In this document: positions 55,722 to 63,156 of the stretch, piece by piece | How positions within the stretch are numbered: the first letter of the stretch is position 1 | Layout of the letters: each line of letters starts with the position of its first letter | Assembly: GCF_000720185.1 (NCBI RefSeq) | Contig: NZ_JOIY01000039.1 | Coordinates: forward strand, 4,826 to 68,825 | Length of the DNA: 64,000 nt | Source: Streptomyces sp. NRRL S-340 | GTDB lineage: Bacteria; Actinomycetota; Actinomycetes; Streptomycetales; Streptomycetaceae | Direction: 5' to 3' | Made by a program: the position numbers and the translations under genes | Notes under the pieces: generated by a model | The model's database searches: none | What the model saw: the letters and a program-made list of their open reading frames with translations, nothing else | What the model was told of the DNA's origin: nothing

Positions 55722-56528
55722 ATGCCCGCTCCCCACGCCCCCGCCCTCATCGCCACCGACCTGGACGGAACGCTGCTGCGCGGCGACGACACCCTGTCCG
55801 AGCGGTCCCTCGCCGCACTCGCGCGGGCGACGGCGGCAGGCGCCCGGCACCTCGTCGTGACCGGCCGGCCGGCGCCGAGGGTACGGCCGCTGCTGAAGGA
55901 CCTGGGCAGTACCGGGCTCGCGGTGTGCGGCCAGGGCGCACAGCTCTACGACGCCGGGGCGGACCGCCTGCTGTGGTCGCGGACGCTCGACCGGGAGACC
56001 GCCGAGACGGCGCTCGGCAAGATCGAGGCGGAGGTGGGGGAGGTGTACGCGGCGGTCGATCAGGACGGGGTGAACGGGCTCACGCTCATCGAGCCGGGGT
56101 ACCGCATGCCGCATCCCACGCTGCCCGCCCAGCGGGTGGCGCGGCGCGACGACCTGTGGCGCGCGCCCATCAGCAAGGTGCTGCTGCGCCATCCCGCCCT
56201 GTCCGACGACGAGCTGGCGGCGACGGCCCGGGGTGTGGCCGGTTCCCTCGTCACGGTCACCATGTCGGGCCCGGGGACCGTGGAGCTGCAGCCCCGCGGC
56301 GTCACCAAGGCGACCGGTCTGGCCCTGGCCGCCGGGCGTCTGGGGCTGGGGCCCGAGGACACCCTCGCCTTCGGTGACATGCCGAACGACATCCCCATGT
56401 TCCGGTGGGCCGCCCGGGGAGTGGCCATGGCCGACGCCCACCCGGAGCTGAAGGCGGTCGCCGACGAGGTCACCACGTCGAACGAGGACGACGGCGTGGC
56501 CGTCGTCCTCGAGCGGCTGTTCCTCTGA
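55722..56528 (+). CDS. Cof-type HAD phosphatase
   Basis: This 268-residue hydrolase of the HAD superfamily (Cof subfamily) probably dephosphorylates a small phosphosugar or cofactor. Motif I is DLDGTLL (nucleophile Asp near residue 14), motif II VVTGRPAP, motif III a Lys in ISKVLLRHP, and motif IV FGDMPNDIPMFRWA. The frame is open back to 55644, but ATG 55722 is the natural start and has a -10 box at leaderless distance. It is convergent with the transglycosylase gene, 12 bp away. Its substrate is unknown. Confidence 0.92.
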   Translation: MPAPHAPALIATDLDGTLLRGDDTLSERSLAALARATAAGARHLVVTGRPAPRVRPLLKDLGSTGLAVCGQGAQLYDAGADRLLWSRTLDRETAETALGKIEAEVGEVYAAVDQDGVNGLTLIEPGYRMPHPTLPAQRVARRDDLWRAPISKVLLRHPALSDDELAATARGVAGSLVTVTMSGPGTVELQPRGVTKATGLALAAGRLGLGPEDTLAFGDMPNDIPMFRWAARGVAMADAHPELKAVADEVTTSNEDDGVAVVLERLFL

Positions 56529-56540
56529 GGGCCGGATCCG

Positions 56541-57029
56541 TCAGTACGCGCTGAAGACGTTGTCGATGGAGCCGTAGCGCGCGGCCGCGTAGTTGCAGGC
56601 GGCCGTGATGTTCGCGACCGGGTCGTAGATGTCGAACGACGTGCCGGCCACGTGGTAGGCGTTGAAGGTCGGCTGGATGACCTGGAGCAGGCCCTTGGAC
56701 GGGATGCCCTTGGCGGCGTTGGAGTCCCAGTTGTTGATGGCCAGCGGGTTGCCGGAGGACTCGCGAATCACGTTGCGGTAGATGCCGTTGTACGTGCCGG
56801 GGATGCCCTTCTGGCCCATGATCGCGAGCGACTCGCGGATCCAGCCGTCCAGGTTGTTCGGGTAGGCGACCGTGCTGACCGTCTTCGCCGTGGTCGCCGC
56901 CGCGGGGGCGGCGGAGGCGCTGGTGGCGCCGATCAGGGGGAGGGCGAGGACGGCGGCGCCCGTGCCGGAGACGGCGAGGGTGCGGACGAGGCGGGCGGTG
57001 CGGGAACGGCGCTGACCGTTTGCAGGCAT
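56541..57029 (-). CDS. Secreted lytic transglycosylase (SLT-type)
   Basis: This 162-residue secreted muramidase-like enzyme would cut glycan strands in the cell wall. A Sec signal peptide occupies about 1-40 (VRTLAVSGTGAAVLALPLIG, cut near ASAAPA). The catalytic Glu is in RNVIRESSGNP, followed by the SLT signature KGLLQVIQPTFNAYH. The C-terminus (YGSIDNVFSAY) is usual for this group. ATG 57029 follows GGAGAGG. Upstream lies a c-di-AMP-type riboswitch (57101-57255), as reported for wall hydrolases of Streptomyces. It is convergent with the HAD gene. Confidence 0.93.
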   Translation of the reverse strand: MPANGQRRSRTARLVRTLAVSGTGAAVLALPLIGATSASAAPAAATTAKTVSTVAYPNNLDGWIRESLAIMGQKGIPGTYNGIYRNVIRESSGNPLAINNWDSNAAKGIPSKGLLQVIQPTFNAYHVAGTSFDIYDPVANITAACNYAAARYGSIDNVFSAY

Positions 57030-57090
57030 GGGGGATTCCTCTCCGTCGCCTGCGAGGTGAGCTGTCGGGTTCGGGCGGGGAGGTGCCCGG

Positions 57091-57111
57091 CCGTGCCCTC
57101 GGGTGGCACGG
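57091..57111 (-). promoter_or_regulatory. Expression-platform hairpin of the riboswitch
   Basis: On the minus strand, CCGTGCC and GGCACGG form a 7-bp stem with a 7-base loop. Its 5' arm shares GCC with the 3' strand of the aptamer's outer helix, so the two structures exclude each other. It may act as a terminator; no U-tract follows. Confidence 0.6.
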
Positions 57112-57255
57112 CTTCACCCCGAGCCGTTCCGGCGCGGCGTACGACGTGGACGACGTACGGCGCTCCGGCCCGGCGACTTACCTGGGTCCCCCGCTCCTGC
57201 CATGAAGTGGTTCGGTCGATGGATATCGGGCGGTGGCAGGATTCGGCGGCCACCC
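57101..57255 (-). promoter_or_regulatory. c-di-AMP (ydaO/yuaA) riboswitch upstream of the transglycosylase
   Basis: Read on the minus strand, the region has the ydaO-type conserved blocks in order: GCCGCCGAATCCTGCC, then GCAGGAGCGGGGGACCCAGG, then CGGGGTGAAGCC. A perfect 7-bp outer helix pairs GGGTGGC (57249-57255) with GCCACCC (57101-57107). The gene ATG is 71 bases after the aptamer. In Streptomyces this riboswitch class controls cell-wall hydrolases such as RpfA. High c-di-AMP should switch expression off if the hairpin at 57091 acts as in known cases. Confidence 0.85.
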
Positions 57256-57758
57256 GACTGGCCGGGAACGTATGCGAGAGCACATGTCCCGAACAAGTAC
57301 CTGATTCATACATCGCCCTAGTTGACCTTGATCCGGGGTGTTTTGGGTACTTGATCCTTTGCTTCTGCCAAGGGTCAACTCGTATGCGGGGGAAGGGAAC
57401 CGGGGGTGTGCGGGGCGGCGGCGGGGCGACGGGGCGCGCGTGACCCAACTCACGGAATAATCCGGCCAGGAGCATTTACGGCCAACAGGAATTGAAATGC
57501 TAATAGGGGTAAATCGGACCCCCTCGGTGAGGCCGGGGCGAGGAAGGGGTGGGGAGTGGTGATGCCGGGGCGGGGCAGCAGGGGAGAGGGAGTGGTGGCT
57601 GTCACGTTCGGTGAGGCTGTGGCCCGGTTCGCGCGGACGAGGGTTCGTCGCGCTCCGTGGCGGTCCGTCGCGGCCTGTCGCGGTCTGTCGTGCTCGGCGT
57701 GAGGCCGCGGAGGGGGCAGGGTAGGGAGGAGTGAGTCGATAAATATCTGTTCATACGT

Positions 57759-57832
57759 GGTGATCGAAAACATATCGGTCGTGATCCGATACCACCTGGC
57801 CTGTATCGGTGGGCGCTATCGGTGATCGAAAC
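57759..57832. promoter_or_regulatory. Repeat cluster upstream of polyprenyl synthase
   Basis: TATCGGT occurs at 57773-57779, 57804-57810 and 57817-57823. GGTGATCGAAA occurs at 57759-57769 and 57821-57831, 62 bp apart. TATCGG-TCGTGAT-CCGATA (57773-57791) is a perfect inverted repeat. These are candidate sites for an unknown regulator. Between the riboswitch and this cluster, 57256-57758 shows no gene or other named feature; it is partly AT-richer than its surroundings. Confidence 0.45.
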
Positions 57833-57920
57833 GTGACCGGATACGCTGACTTGAGTGATGGCAGCGACCTATCGACAAACCGTGTAGCGCCAGCAGACAC
57901 CAGCAGACAGGAGACCCCTC

Positions 57921-58931
57921 GTGACCGTCGTCGGGCCGTTCGGGCTGAGCGTGCGGGACCAGGCTCTCGAAGCCGATGTCCAGGCCGGGTTGGCGGCTGT
58001 CGAGGAAGGGCTGCTCGAAGCCACCAAGAGCGAGGTCCCGTTCATCACGGAGGCCGCCCAGCACCTCGTCAGGGCGGGCGGGAAGCGGTTCCGCCCGCTG
58101 CTCGTGATGCTCGCGGCCCAGTTCGGCGACCCGTACGCGCCGGGCATCGTGCCGTCGGCCGTGGTGGTGGAGCTGACCCACCTGGCGACGCTGTACCACG
58201 ACGACGTGATGGACGAGGCCGCCGTGCGGCGCGGCGTGGCCAGCGCGAACACCCGCTGGGGCAACTCGGTGGCGGTCCTGACCGGCGACTTCCTCTTCGC
58301 CCGCGCCTCGCAGATCCTCGCCGACCTCGGCCCGGAGGCCGTCCGGGTTCAGGCGCTGGCGTTCGAACGGCTGGTCACCGGCCAGATCCTGGAGACGGCG
58401 GGCCCGCAGGACGGCAGGGACCCCGTCGAGCACTACCTGGACGTGCTGGGCGGCAAGACGGGATCGCTGGTGGCCGTCTCGTGCCGGTTCGGCGCGATGA
58501 TGTCCGGGGCCGACGAGACGGTCGTGGACGTGCTGACGCAGTACGGGGAGCGGCTCGGCGTGGCGTTCCAGCTGGCCGACGACGTCCTGGACATCGCCTC
58601 CGACTCGCACGAGTCCGGCAAGACGCCGGGCACCGACCTGCGCGAGGGCATCGCGACGCTCCCGGTGCTGCGGCTGCGCGAGCGCGCCGCCCGGCTGGGG
58701 CTCGCCGAGGACGTCGCCCTGTGCGAACTGCTGGACTCCGACCTGAGCGACGACGCCCGGCACGCCGAGGCGCTGGCGGCGCTGCGCGCGCACCCCGCCC
58801 TGGAACAGGCGCGCCGCGACACCGTGCGGTACGCGGAGGAGGCGCGGGCCGCACTCGCGCCGCTGCGCGAGTGCGACGCCAAGGCCGCGCTGCTCCAGCT
58901 GTGCGACGCGGTGGTGCACCGGGCCGGCTAG
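57921..58931 (+). CDS. Long-chain polyprenyl diphosphate synthase
   Basis: This trans-prenyltransferase makes the C40-C50-type diphosphate used as the menaquinone side chain. The 336-residue protein has both Asp-rich motifs: DDVMD in LYHDDVMDEAAVRRG near residue 93 and DDVLD in QLADDVLDIASD near 220. GGKRFRPLL is the IPP-binding segment near residue 53. GTG 57921 follows AGGAGA. Menaquinone is the main need for such a product in Streptomyces. The exact chain length cannot be read from sequence. A terminator hairpin follows at 58956. Confidence 0.93.
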   Translation: MTVVGPFGLSVRDQALEADVQAGLAAVEEGLLEATKSEVPFITEAAQHLVRAGGKRFRPLLVMLAAQFGDPYAPGIVPSAVVVELTHLATLYHDDVMDEAAVRRGVASANTRWGNSVAVLTGDFLFARASQILADLGPEAVRVQALAFERLVTGQILETAGPQDGRDPVEHYLDVLGGKTGSLVAVSCRFGAMMSGADETVVDVLTQYGERLGVAFQLADDVLDIASDSHESGKTPGTDLREGIATLPVLRLRERAARLGLAEDVALCELLDSDLSDDARHAEALAALRAHPALEQARRDTVRYAEEARAALAPLRECDAKAALLQLCDAVVHRAG

Positions 58932-58955
58932 CCCGTCCCCGTCCCCGCCCGCAGA

Positions 58956-59003
58956 GGGCGGCGTCTCCACCCTGACCCCTACGGGGCGGGGGAGCCGCCG
59001 CCC
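58956..59003 (+). terminator. Terminator after polyprenyl synthase
   Basis: GGGCGGCG (58956-58963) pairs with CGCCGCCC (58996-59003). Inside, CTCC/GGAG and CCCC-TAC-GGGG extend the stem with small bulges. Confidence 0.65.
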
Positions 59004-59184
59004 TTACGTGTCATACCGCAGGCGTACACGGAGTTGGCTCCGGGGTCTGACGCTTCCTCCCCGCCTGTTTGGTCAGATGGAAGCACGGACCGCACCACTC
59101 CTCACCGATTCGGGTGAGAATGGCGGCTTGGGGTGGGAGCAGTGCACACGGGCAGCCGCCGCCGACGACGGAGGTAAGGCACAC

Positions 59185-60429
59185 ATGGCACCGTACGAAT
59201 CCGACGACACCAGGGACGACACCGCGGAGGCGGACGGCAGGCACTCGGCGCGCCGCAAGGCAGCGCGGTACGTCGTCCCGGTCGCGGTGGTGGGGGTGGC
59301 GGCGGCGACCATCGGGCTCGTCCCGGCACTCGCCGACTCCGGTGACCCCGACCTGCCGAAGATCAACGCGCAGCAACTCATCGAGAAGATCGCCAAGTCG
59401 GACGTCCAGCGGCTGTCCGGCACGGTCAAGGTCAGCACCGACCTCGGTCTGCCCAGCCTCGGCGGCCTGGAGAGCAGCCTCGCCTCCGGCGCCGTCAAGG
59501 GCGGCGGCGACGGCTCGGCCGCCGACCCCGCCTCCAAGCTGACGGAGCTGCTCTCGGGCACGCACACCCTGCGGGTCGCGGGCGACGGCCCGGACCGGCA
59601 GAAGCTCTCGCTGGTCGAGAGCGCCGCCGAGTACAGCCTCGTGCACAACGGCAAGGACGTCTGGGGCTACGACAGCAAGTCCAACGAGGTCTACCACGGC
59701 ACCGCCGCCGAGCACGGCGACAAGGGCAAGGAGCAGCGGGTCCCGGCCACGCCCAAGGACTTCGCCGACGAGGCCCTGAAGTCGGTCGACGACACCACCT
59801 CGGTCACGGTCGACGGCACCGCACAGGTCGCCGGCCGGGACGCCTACAAACTGGTGATCAAGCCCAAGCACGCCTCGGGCACCACCGTCGGCGCGATCAG
59901 CATCGCGGTGGACTCCAGGACCGGGCTGCCCCTGAAGTTCACGCTCACCCCGGCGAGCGGCGGCGCCGCCGTGCTCGACGCGGGCTTCACCCAGATCAGC
60001 TTCGCCGCGCCGGCCGCCTCCACGTTCGACTTCACGCCGCCCAAGGGCGCGAAGATCACCGAGGAGAAGGACGGCACGGCGGGCGAGCACGCCCGCAAGC
60101 CCGGTGCCCCGCGCCAGGGCCTCACCCCGCCGAAGGACTTCTCGCAGGACAAGGGCCTCGCCAAGGACGGCATGAAGGTCATCGGCAAGGGCTGGAACTC
60201 CATCGCCACCTTCGACACCGGCGCCAAGGGCGGCCTCCCGACGGACTCCGGCAGCGGAAACCTCAGCGGCTTCCTGGGCTCGCTCGGTGACCACGTGACC
60301 GGCACGTTCGGCAAGGGCACGGTCTTCTCCACCCGCCTGGTCAACGCGCTGATCACGGACGACGGAAAGGTCTACGCCGGTGCCGTCACCAAGGAGGCGC
60401 TGGTGAAGGCGGCGGACACCGCGCGGTAG
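59185..60429 (+). CDS. Secreted LolA-like/DUF2092-type protein
   Basis: This 414-residue protein has an N-terminal hydrophobic signal (VVPVAVVGVAAATIGLVPAL, residues 30-49) and a large extracytoplasmic domain. The domain resembles the lipid-carrier LolA fold: VQRLSGTVKVSTDL, then HTLRVAGDGPDRQKLSLVES, then YSLVHNGKDVWGYDSKSNEV. Actinobacteria lack the Lol system, so the role is probably a lipoprotein-like carrier or sigma-factor regulator. ATG 59185 follows GGAGGTAAGG. An ABC exporter gene pair follows 32 bp later and may form one operon with it. Confidence 0.8.
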   Translation: MAPYESDDTRDDTAEADGRHSARRKAARYVVPVAVVGVAAATIGLVPALADSGDPDLPKINAQQLIEKIAKSDVQRLSGTVKVSTDLGLPSLGGLESSLASGAVKGGGDGSAADPASKLTELLSGTHTLRVAGDGPDRQKLSLVESAAEYSLVHNGKDVWGYDSKSNEVYHGTAAEHGDKGKEQRVPATPKDFADEALKSVDDTTSVTVDGTAQVAGRDAYKLVIKPKHASGTTVGAISIAVDSRTGLPLKFTLTPASGGAAVLDAGFTQISFAAPAASTFDFTPPKGAKITEEKDGTAGEHARKPGAPRQGLTPPKDFSQDKGLAKDGMKVIGKGWNSIATFDTGAKGGLPTDSGSGNLSGFLGSLGDHVTGTFGKGTVFSTRLVNALITDDGKVYAGAVTKEALVKAADTAR

Positions 60430-60461
60430 GCACGCCGGGGCACGAGGGAGCGAGGAAGCCG

Positions 60462-61478
60462 ATGGACGACGCGGAGGGCGGCGGCGGTGAGCGCGGTGAC
60501 CGCCGTGGCCGCGGGGACGGCGCCGGCGAGAGGGCGGGCGGCACCGGCGGCAGCGTCATCCGCACCCGTGCGCTCACCAAGCGCTACCGCGGGGGACAGC
60601 TCGCCGTCGACGGTCTCGACCTGACCGTTCCGGCGGGCAGCGTCTTCGGCTTCCTCGGTCCCAACGGTTCCGGAAAGACCACCACCATCCGGATGCTGAT
60701 GGGGCTCATCGAACCCACGTCCGGCACCGCACGGGTCCTGGGGCAGCCCATGCCCCGCTCCGCGCGCACCGTGCTGCCGCACGTCGGCGCGCTGATCGAA
60801 GGTCCCGCCCTGTACGGCTTCCTCTCCGGCCGGGACAACCTGCTGCGGCACGACGCCGCCGACCCGACCGCCGACCCGCGCACCCGGCGCGCCCGGGCCG
60901 CCGCCGCGCTGGAGCGGGTCGGTCTGACGGCGGCCGCCGGCAAGAAGGCCCGGAACTACTCCCTGGGGATGAAGCAGCGCCTCGGCCTCGCCGCCGCCCT
61001 GCTCCGGCCGCGCAGACTGCTCGTCCTGGACGAGCCCACCAACGGACTCGACCCGCAGGGCATGCGGGAGATCCGCTCCCTGGTCAGGGAGCTGGCCTCC
61101 GACGGCACGACGGTCTTCCTCTCCTCCCACCTCCTCGACGAGATCGAACAGGTGTGTACGCACGCAGCGGTCATGACCCAGGGCCGGCTGGTCACCCAGG
61201 GCCCGGTGGCCGAGCTGGCCGCCGGGGCGCGTGGCCGGCTGGTGGTCACCACGCCCGACGGGGCCGAGGCGGCCCGGGTGCTGAAGGAGCAGGGCGTCGG
61301 GGACGTGACCGTGACGGAGGACCGGGTGACCGGCGAGCCACCGTCCGGTGATCTCGCCGAGGTGAACGCGGCGCTGGTGACGGCGGGTGTCCGCGTCCGC
61401 GGTTTCGGAGTCGAACGGGCCTCGCTGGAGGACGCGTTCGTGGCACTCACCGGGGAGGGATTCGATGTCGCGGGCTGA
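60462..61478 (+). CDS. ABC transporter ATP-binding protein
   Basis: This 338-residue ATPase belongs to the DrrA/CcmA-like multidrug or lipid export group. Walker A is GPNGSGKTT near residue 69. The signature is YSLGMKQRLGLAAALL near residue 167, Walker B LLVLDEPTNGLDPQG, and the His switch SSHLLDEIEQV. A hydrophilic 30-residue Gly/Arg-rich leader and a C-terminal domain of about 80 residues are typical. The permease gene overlaps its 3' end by 14 bp. The substrate is unknown. A LolA-like gene lies upstream. Confidence 0.95.
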   Translation: MDDAEGGGGERGDRRGRGDGAGERAGGTGGSVIRTRALTKRYRGGQLAVDGLDLTVPAGSVFGFLGPNGSGKTTTIRMLMGLIEPTSGTARVLGQPMPRSARTVLPHVGALIEGPALYGFLSGRDNLLRHDAADPTADPRTRRARAAAALERVGLTAAAGKKARNYSLGMKQRLGLAAALLRPRRLLVLDEPTNGLDPQGMREIRSLVRELASDGTTVFLSSHLLDEIEQVCTHAAVMTQGRLVTQGPVAELAAGARGRLVVTTPDGAEAARVLKEQGVGDVTVTEDRVTGEPPSGDLAEVNAALVTAGVRVRGFGVERASLEDAFVALTGEGFDVAG

Positions 61479-62367
61479 GACGGCGGGCCCGGCCGAGCCC
61501 CCCGCGCGCGGGACGGACGGACCGCACCCCAACCCGTTGTGGACCCTCGGGCTGTTCCGCGACGAACTGCGGACCACCTTCCGGCGCCGGCGCACGCTCG
61601 CCCTGCTGGGCGTGCTGGCCGCCGTGCCGGTCCTGGTCGGGGTGGCCGTCCGGATCGAGACGCGCGGCGGGGCGTCGGCCGGGGGCGGTGGCGGGGGACC
61701 GGCGTTCATCGCGCAGATCACCAACAACGGACTGTTCCTGGTCTTCACCGCCCTGGCCGCTACCCTGCCGTTCTTCCTCCCGCTGGCCGTCGGCGTGATC
61801 GCGGGTGACTCGATCGCCGGCGAGGCCGGTGCGGGCACCCTGCGCTATCTGCTGGTCGCCCCCGCGGGCCGCACCCGCCTGCTGCTCACCAAGTACGCCA
61901 CGACCCTGGTCTTCTGCCTGGTCGCGACGCTGGTGGTCGCCGTCTCCGCCCTCGCCGTGGGCGCGCTGCTCTTCCCGCTCGGCGATCTGACGACGATCTC
62001 CGGTACGCAGATCAGCTTCGGCCAGGGGCTGGGCCGCGCACTGCTGATCGCCGTCGTCGTCGCCGCCTCCCTGACCGGCATCGCCGCTCTCGGCCTGTTC
62101 GTCTCCACGCTGACCGGCAGCGGCATCTCCGCCATGGCGACGACGGTGGGACTGCTGATCACCGTTCAGATCGTCGACCAGATACCCCAGTTGCACACCG
62201 TCCAGCCGTACCTCTTCCCGCACTACTGGCTGTCCTTCGCCGACCTGATGCGCGAGCCGGTCTACTGGGACGGGCTGGTGAAGAACCTGGAGCTGCAGGC
62301 GCTGTACGCGGCGGTGTTCGGCTCGGCGGCCTGGGCGCGGTTCACGGCCAAGGACGTCACCGCGTAG
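61465..62367 (+). CDS. ABC transporter permease
   Basis: This 300-residue ABC-2 type permease partners the ATPase at 60462. Six membrane segments are seen, starting near TLALLGVLAAVPVLVGVAVR and including LFLVFTALAATLPFFLPLAV. ATG 61465 lies 14 bp before the ATPase stop, with GGGGAGGGA in front, so the two are translationally coupled. The frame is open to 61387 but the short start fits. It is convergent with the next gene, only 12 bp away. Confidence 0.93.
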   Translation: MSRAETAGPAEPPARGTDGPHPNPLWTLGLFRDELRTTFRRRRTLALLGVLAAVPVLVGVAVRIETRGGASAGGGGGGPAFIAQITNNGLFLVFTALAATLPFFLPLAVGVIAGDSIAGEAGAGTLRYLLVAPAGRTRLLLTKYATTLVFCLVATLVVAVSALAVGALLFPLGDLTTISGTQISFGQGLGRALLIAVVVAASLTGIAALGLFVSTLTGSGISAMATTVGLLITVQIVDQIPQLHTVQPYLFPHYWLSFADLMREPVYWDGLVKNLELQALYAAVFGSAAWARFTAKDVTA

Positions 62368-62379
62368 GGCGGCCGCGGG

Positions 62380-62979
62380 TCAGCGGGCACCGTGCGCCAG
62401 GCCGGTGAGCCGGGCCAGCGGTTCCGCCTCGCGCGGTGGGCGGCCGCTCAGGTCGCCGAGGCGCCAGGCCGGTACCCACGGCACGTGGTGGACGTCGACG
62501 ACGGCCTCGACCGGCCGTACCCGCTGCGCGAGCGGGCGCGGGAGCCGGCCCGGCGCGTCCGCGACGAGCACCACGGCGTCCAGGTCGAGCCCGGCCGGTG
62601 CCTGCCCCCGGCGGAACACCTCGAGCGCCCGGACGACGGCGTCCAGCCCGGTCGCGTGGGTCCGTGCGACGAGCAGCACCGAGCGCGGGGCGCCGGGCCC
62701 GGGCCACTGACGCCCGCAGTCGTGGCCGCCGAAGACGGCGGCGAGCGTGGTCGTGCCCGCGCCGCCGTGCGTCGCCACCCAGGAGTACCGCCGGGGCGTG
62801 GCGCGCAGGAGTCCCGGGCCCGCGGCACCGCCCGCGCCCGGTCCGGCCGCGCCCGGGCCTCCCGGTACCGGACCGGCAGTCCCCGGTCCAGCGGCTGCCG
62901 GCGCCGCGGCTGCCGGTTCCGCGGCCGTCACGGGTCCGCGGAGCCATATCTCCGGTCCCTGCCGCATGTCCGTTCGCAT
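62380..62979 (-). CDS. Hypothetical protein with a P-loop-like segment (DUF6668-like)
   Basis: This 199-residue protein has a Pro/Gly/Ala-rich N-terminus (about 15-60). A domain containing WVATHGGAGTTTLAAVFGG follows; the run GGAGTTT resembles a Walker A loop of a MinD/ParA-like ATPase but lacks the usual Lys. A later strand LDAVVLVADAP and the end FRRGQAPAGLDLDAVVLV fit a nucleotide-binding-like fold. ATG 62979 follows GGAGGG. It is divergent from the gene at 63157. I do not recognise its function; a DUF6668 label is from memory. Confidence 0.65.
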   Translation of the reverse strand: MRTDMRQGPEIWLRGPVTAAEPAAAAPAAAGPGTAGPVPGGPGAAGPGAGGAAGPGLLRATPRRYSWVATHGGAGTTTLAAVFGGHDCGRQWPGPGAPRSVLLVARTHATGLDAVVRALEVFRRGQAPAGLDLDAVVLVADAPGRLPRPLAQRVRPVEAVVDVHHVPWVPAWRLGDLSGRPPREAEPLARLTGLAHGAR

Positions 62980-63156
62980 GCCCGTTCCCTCCGTGGTCAC
63001 CACGACGATCTTGGTGCTCGCAGCGTTACCCCGGTCACAGGACAGCGGTTCCTGGTGCGAGTCTGTGACGTCGCGGTGACGTGGAAACCGCAGGCGAGCA
63101 GAGAGACTCGACAGTACGCGCAGGACCGGATGGCACGCATCCGAGTGAGGGAGCCG

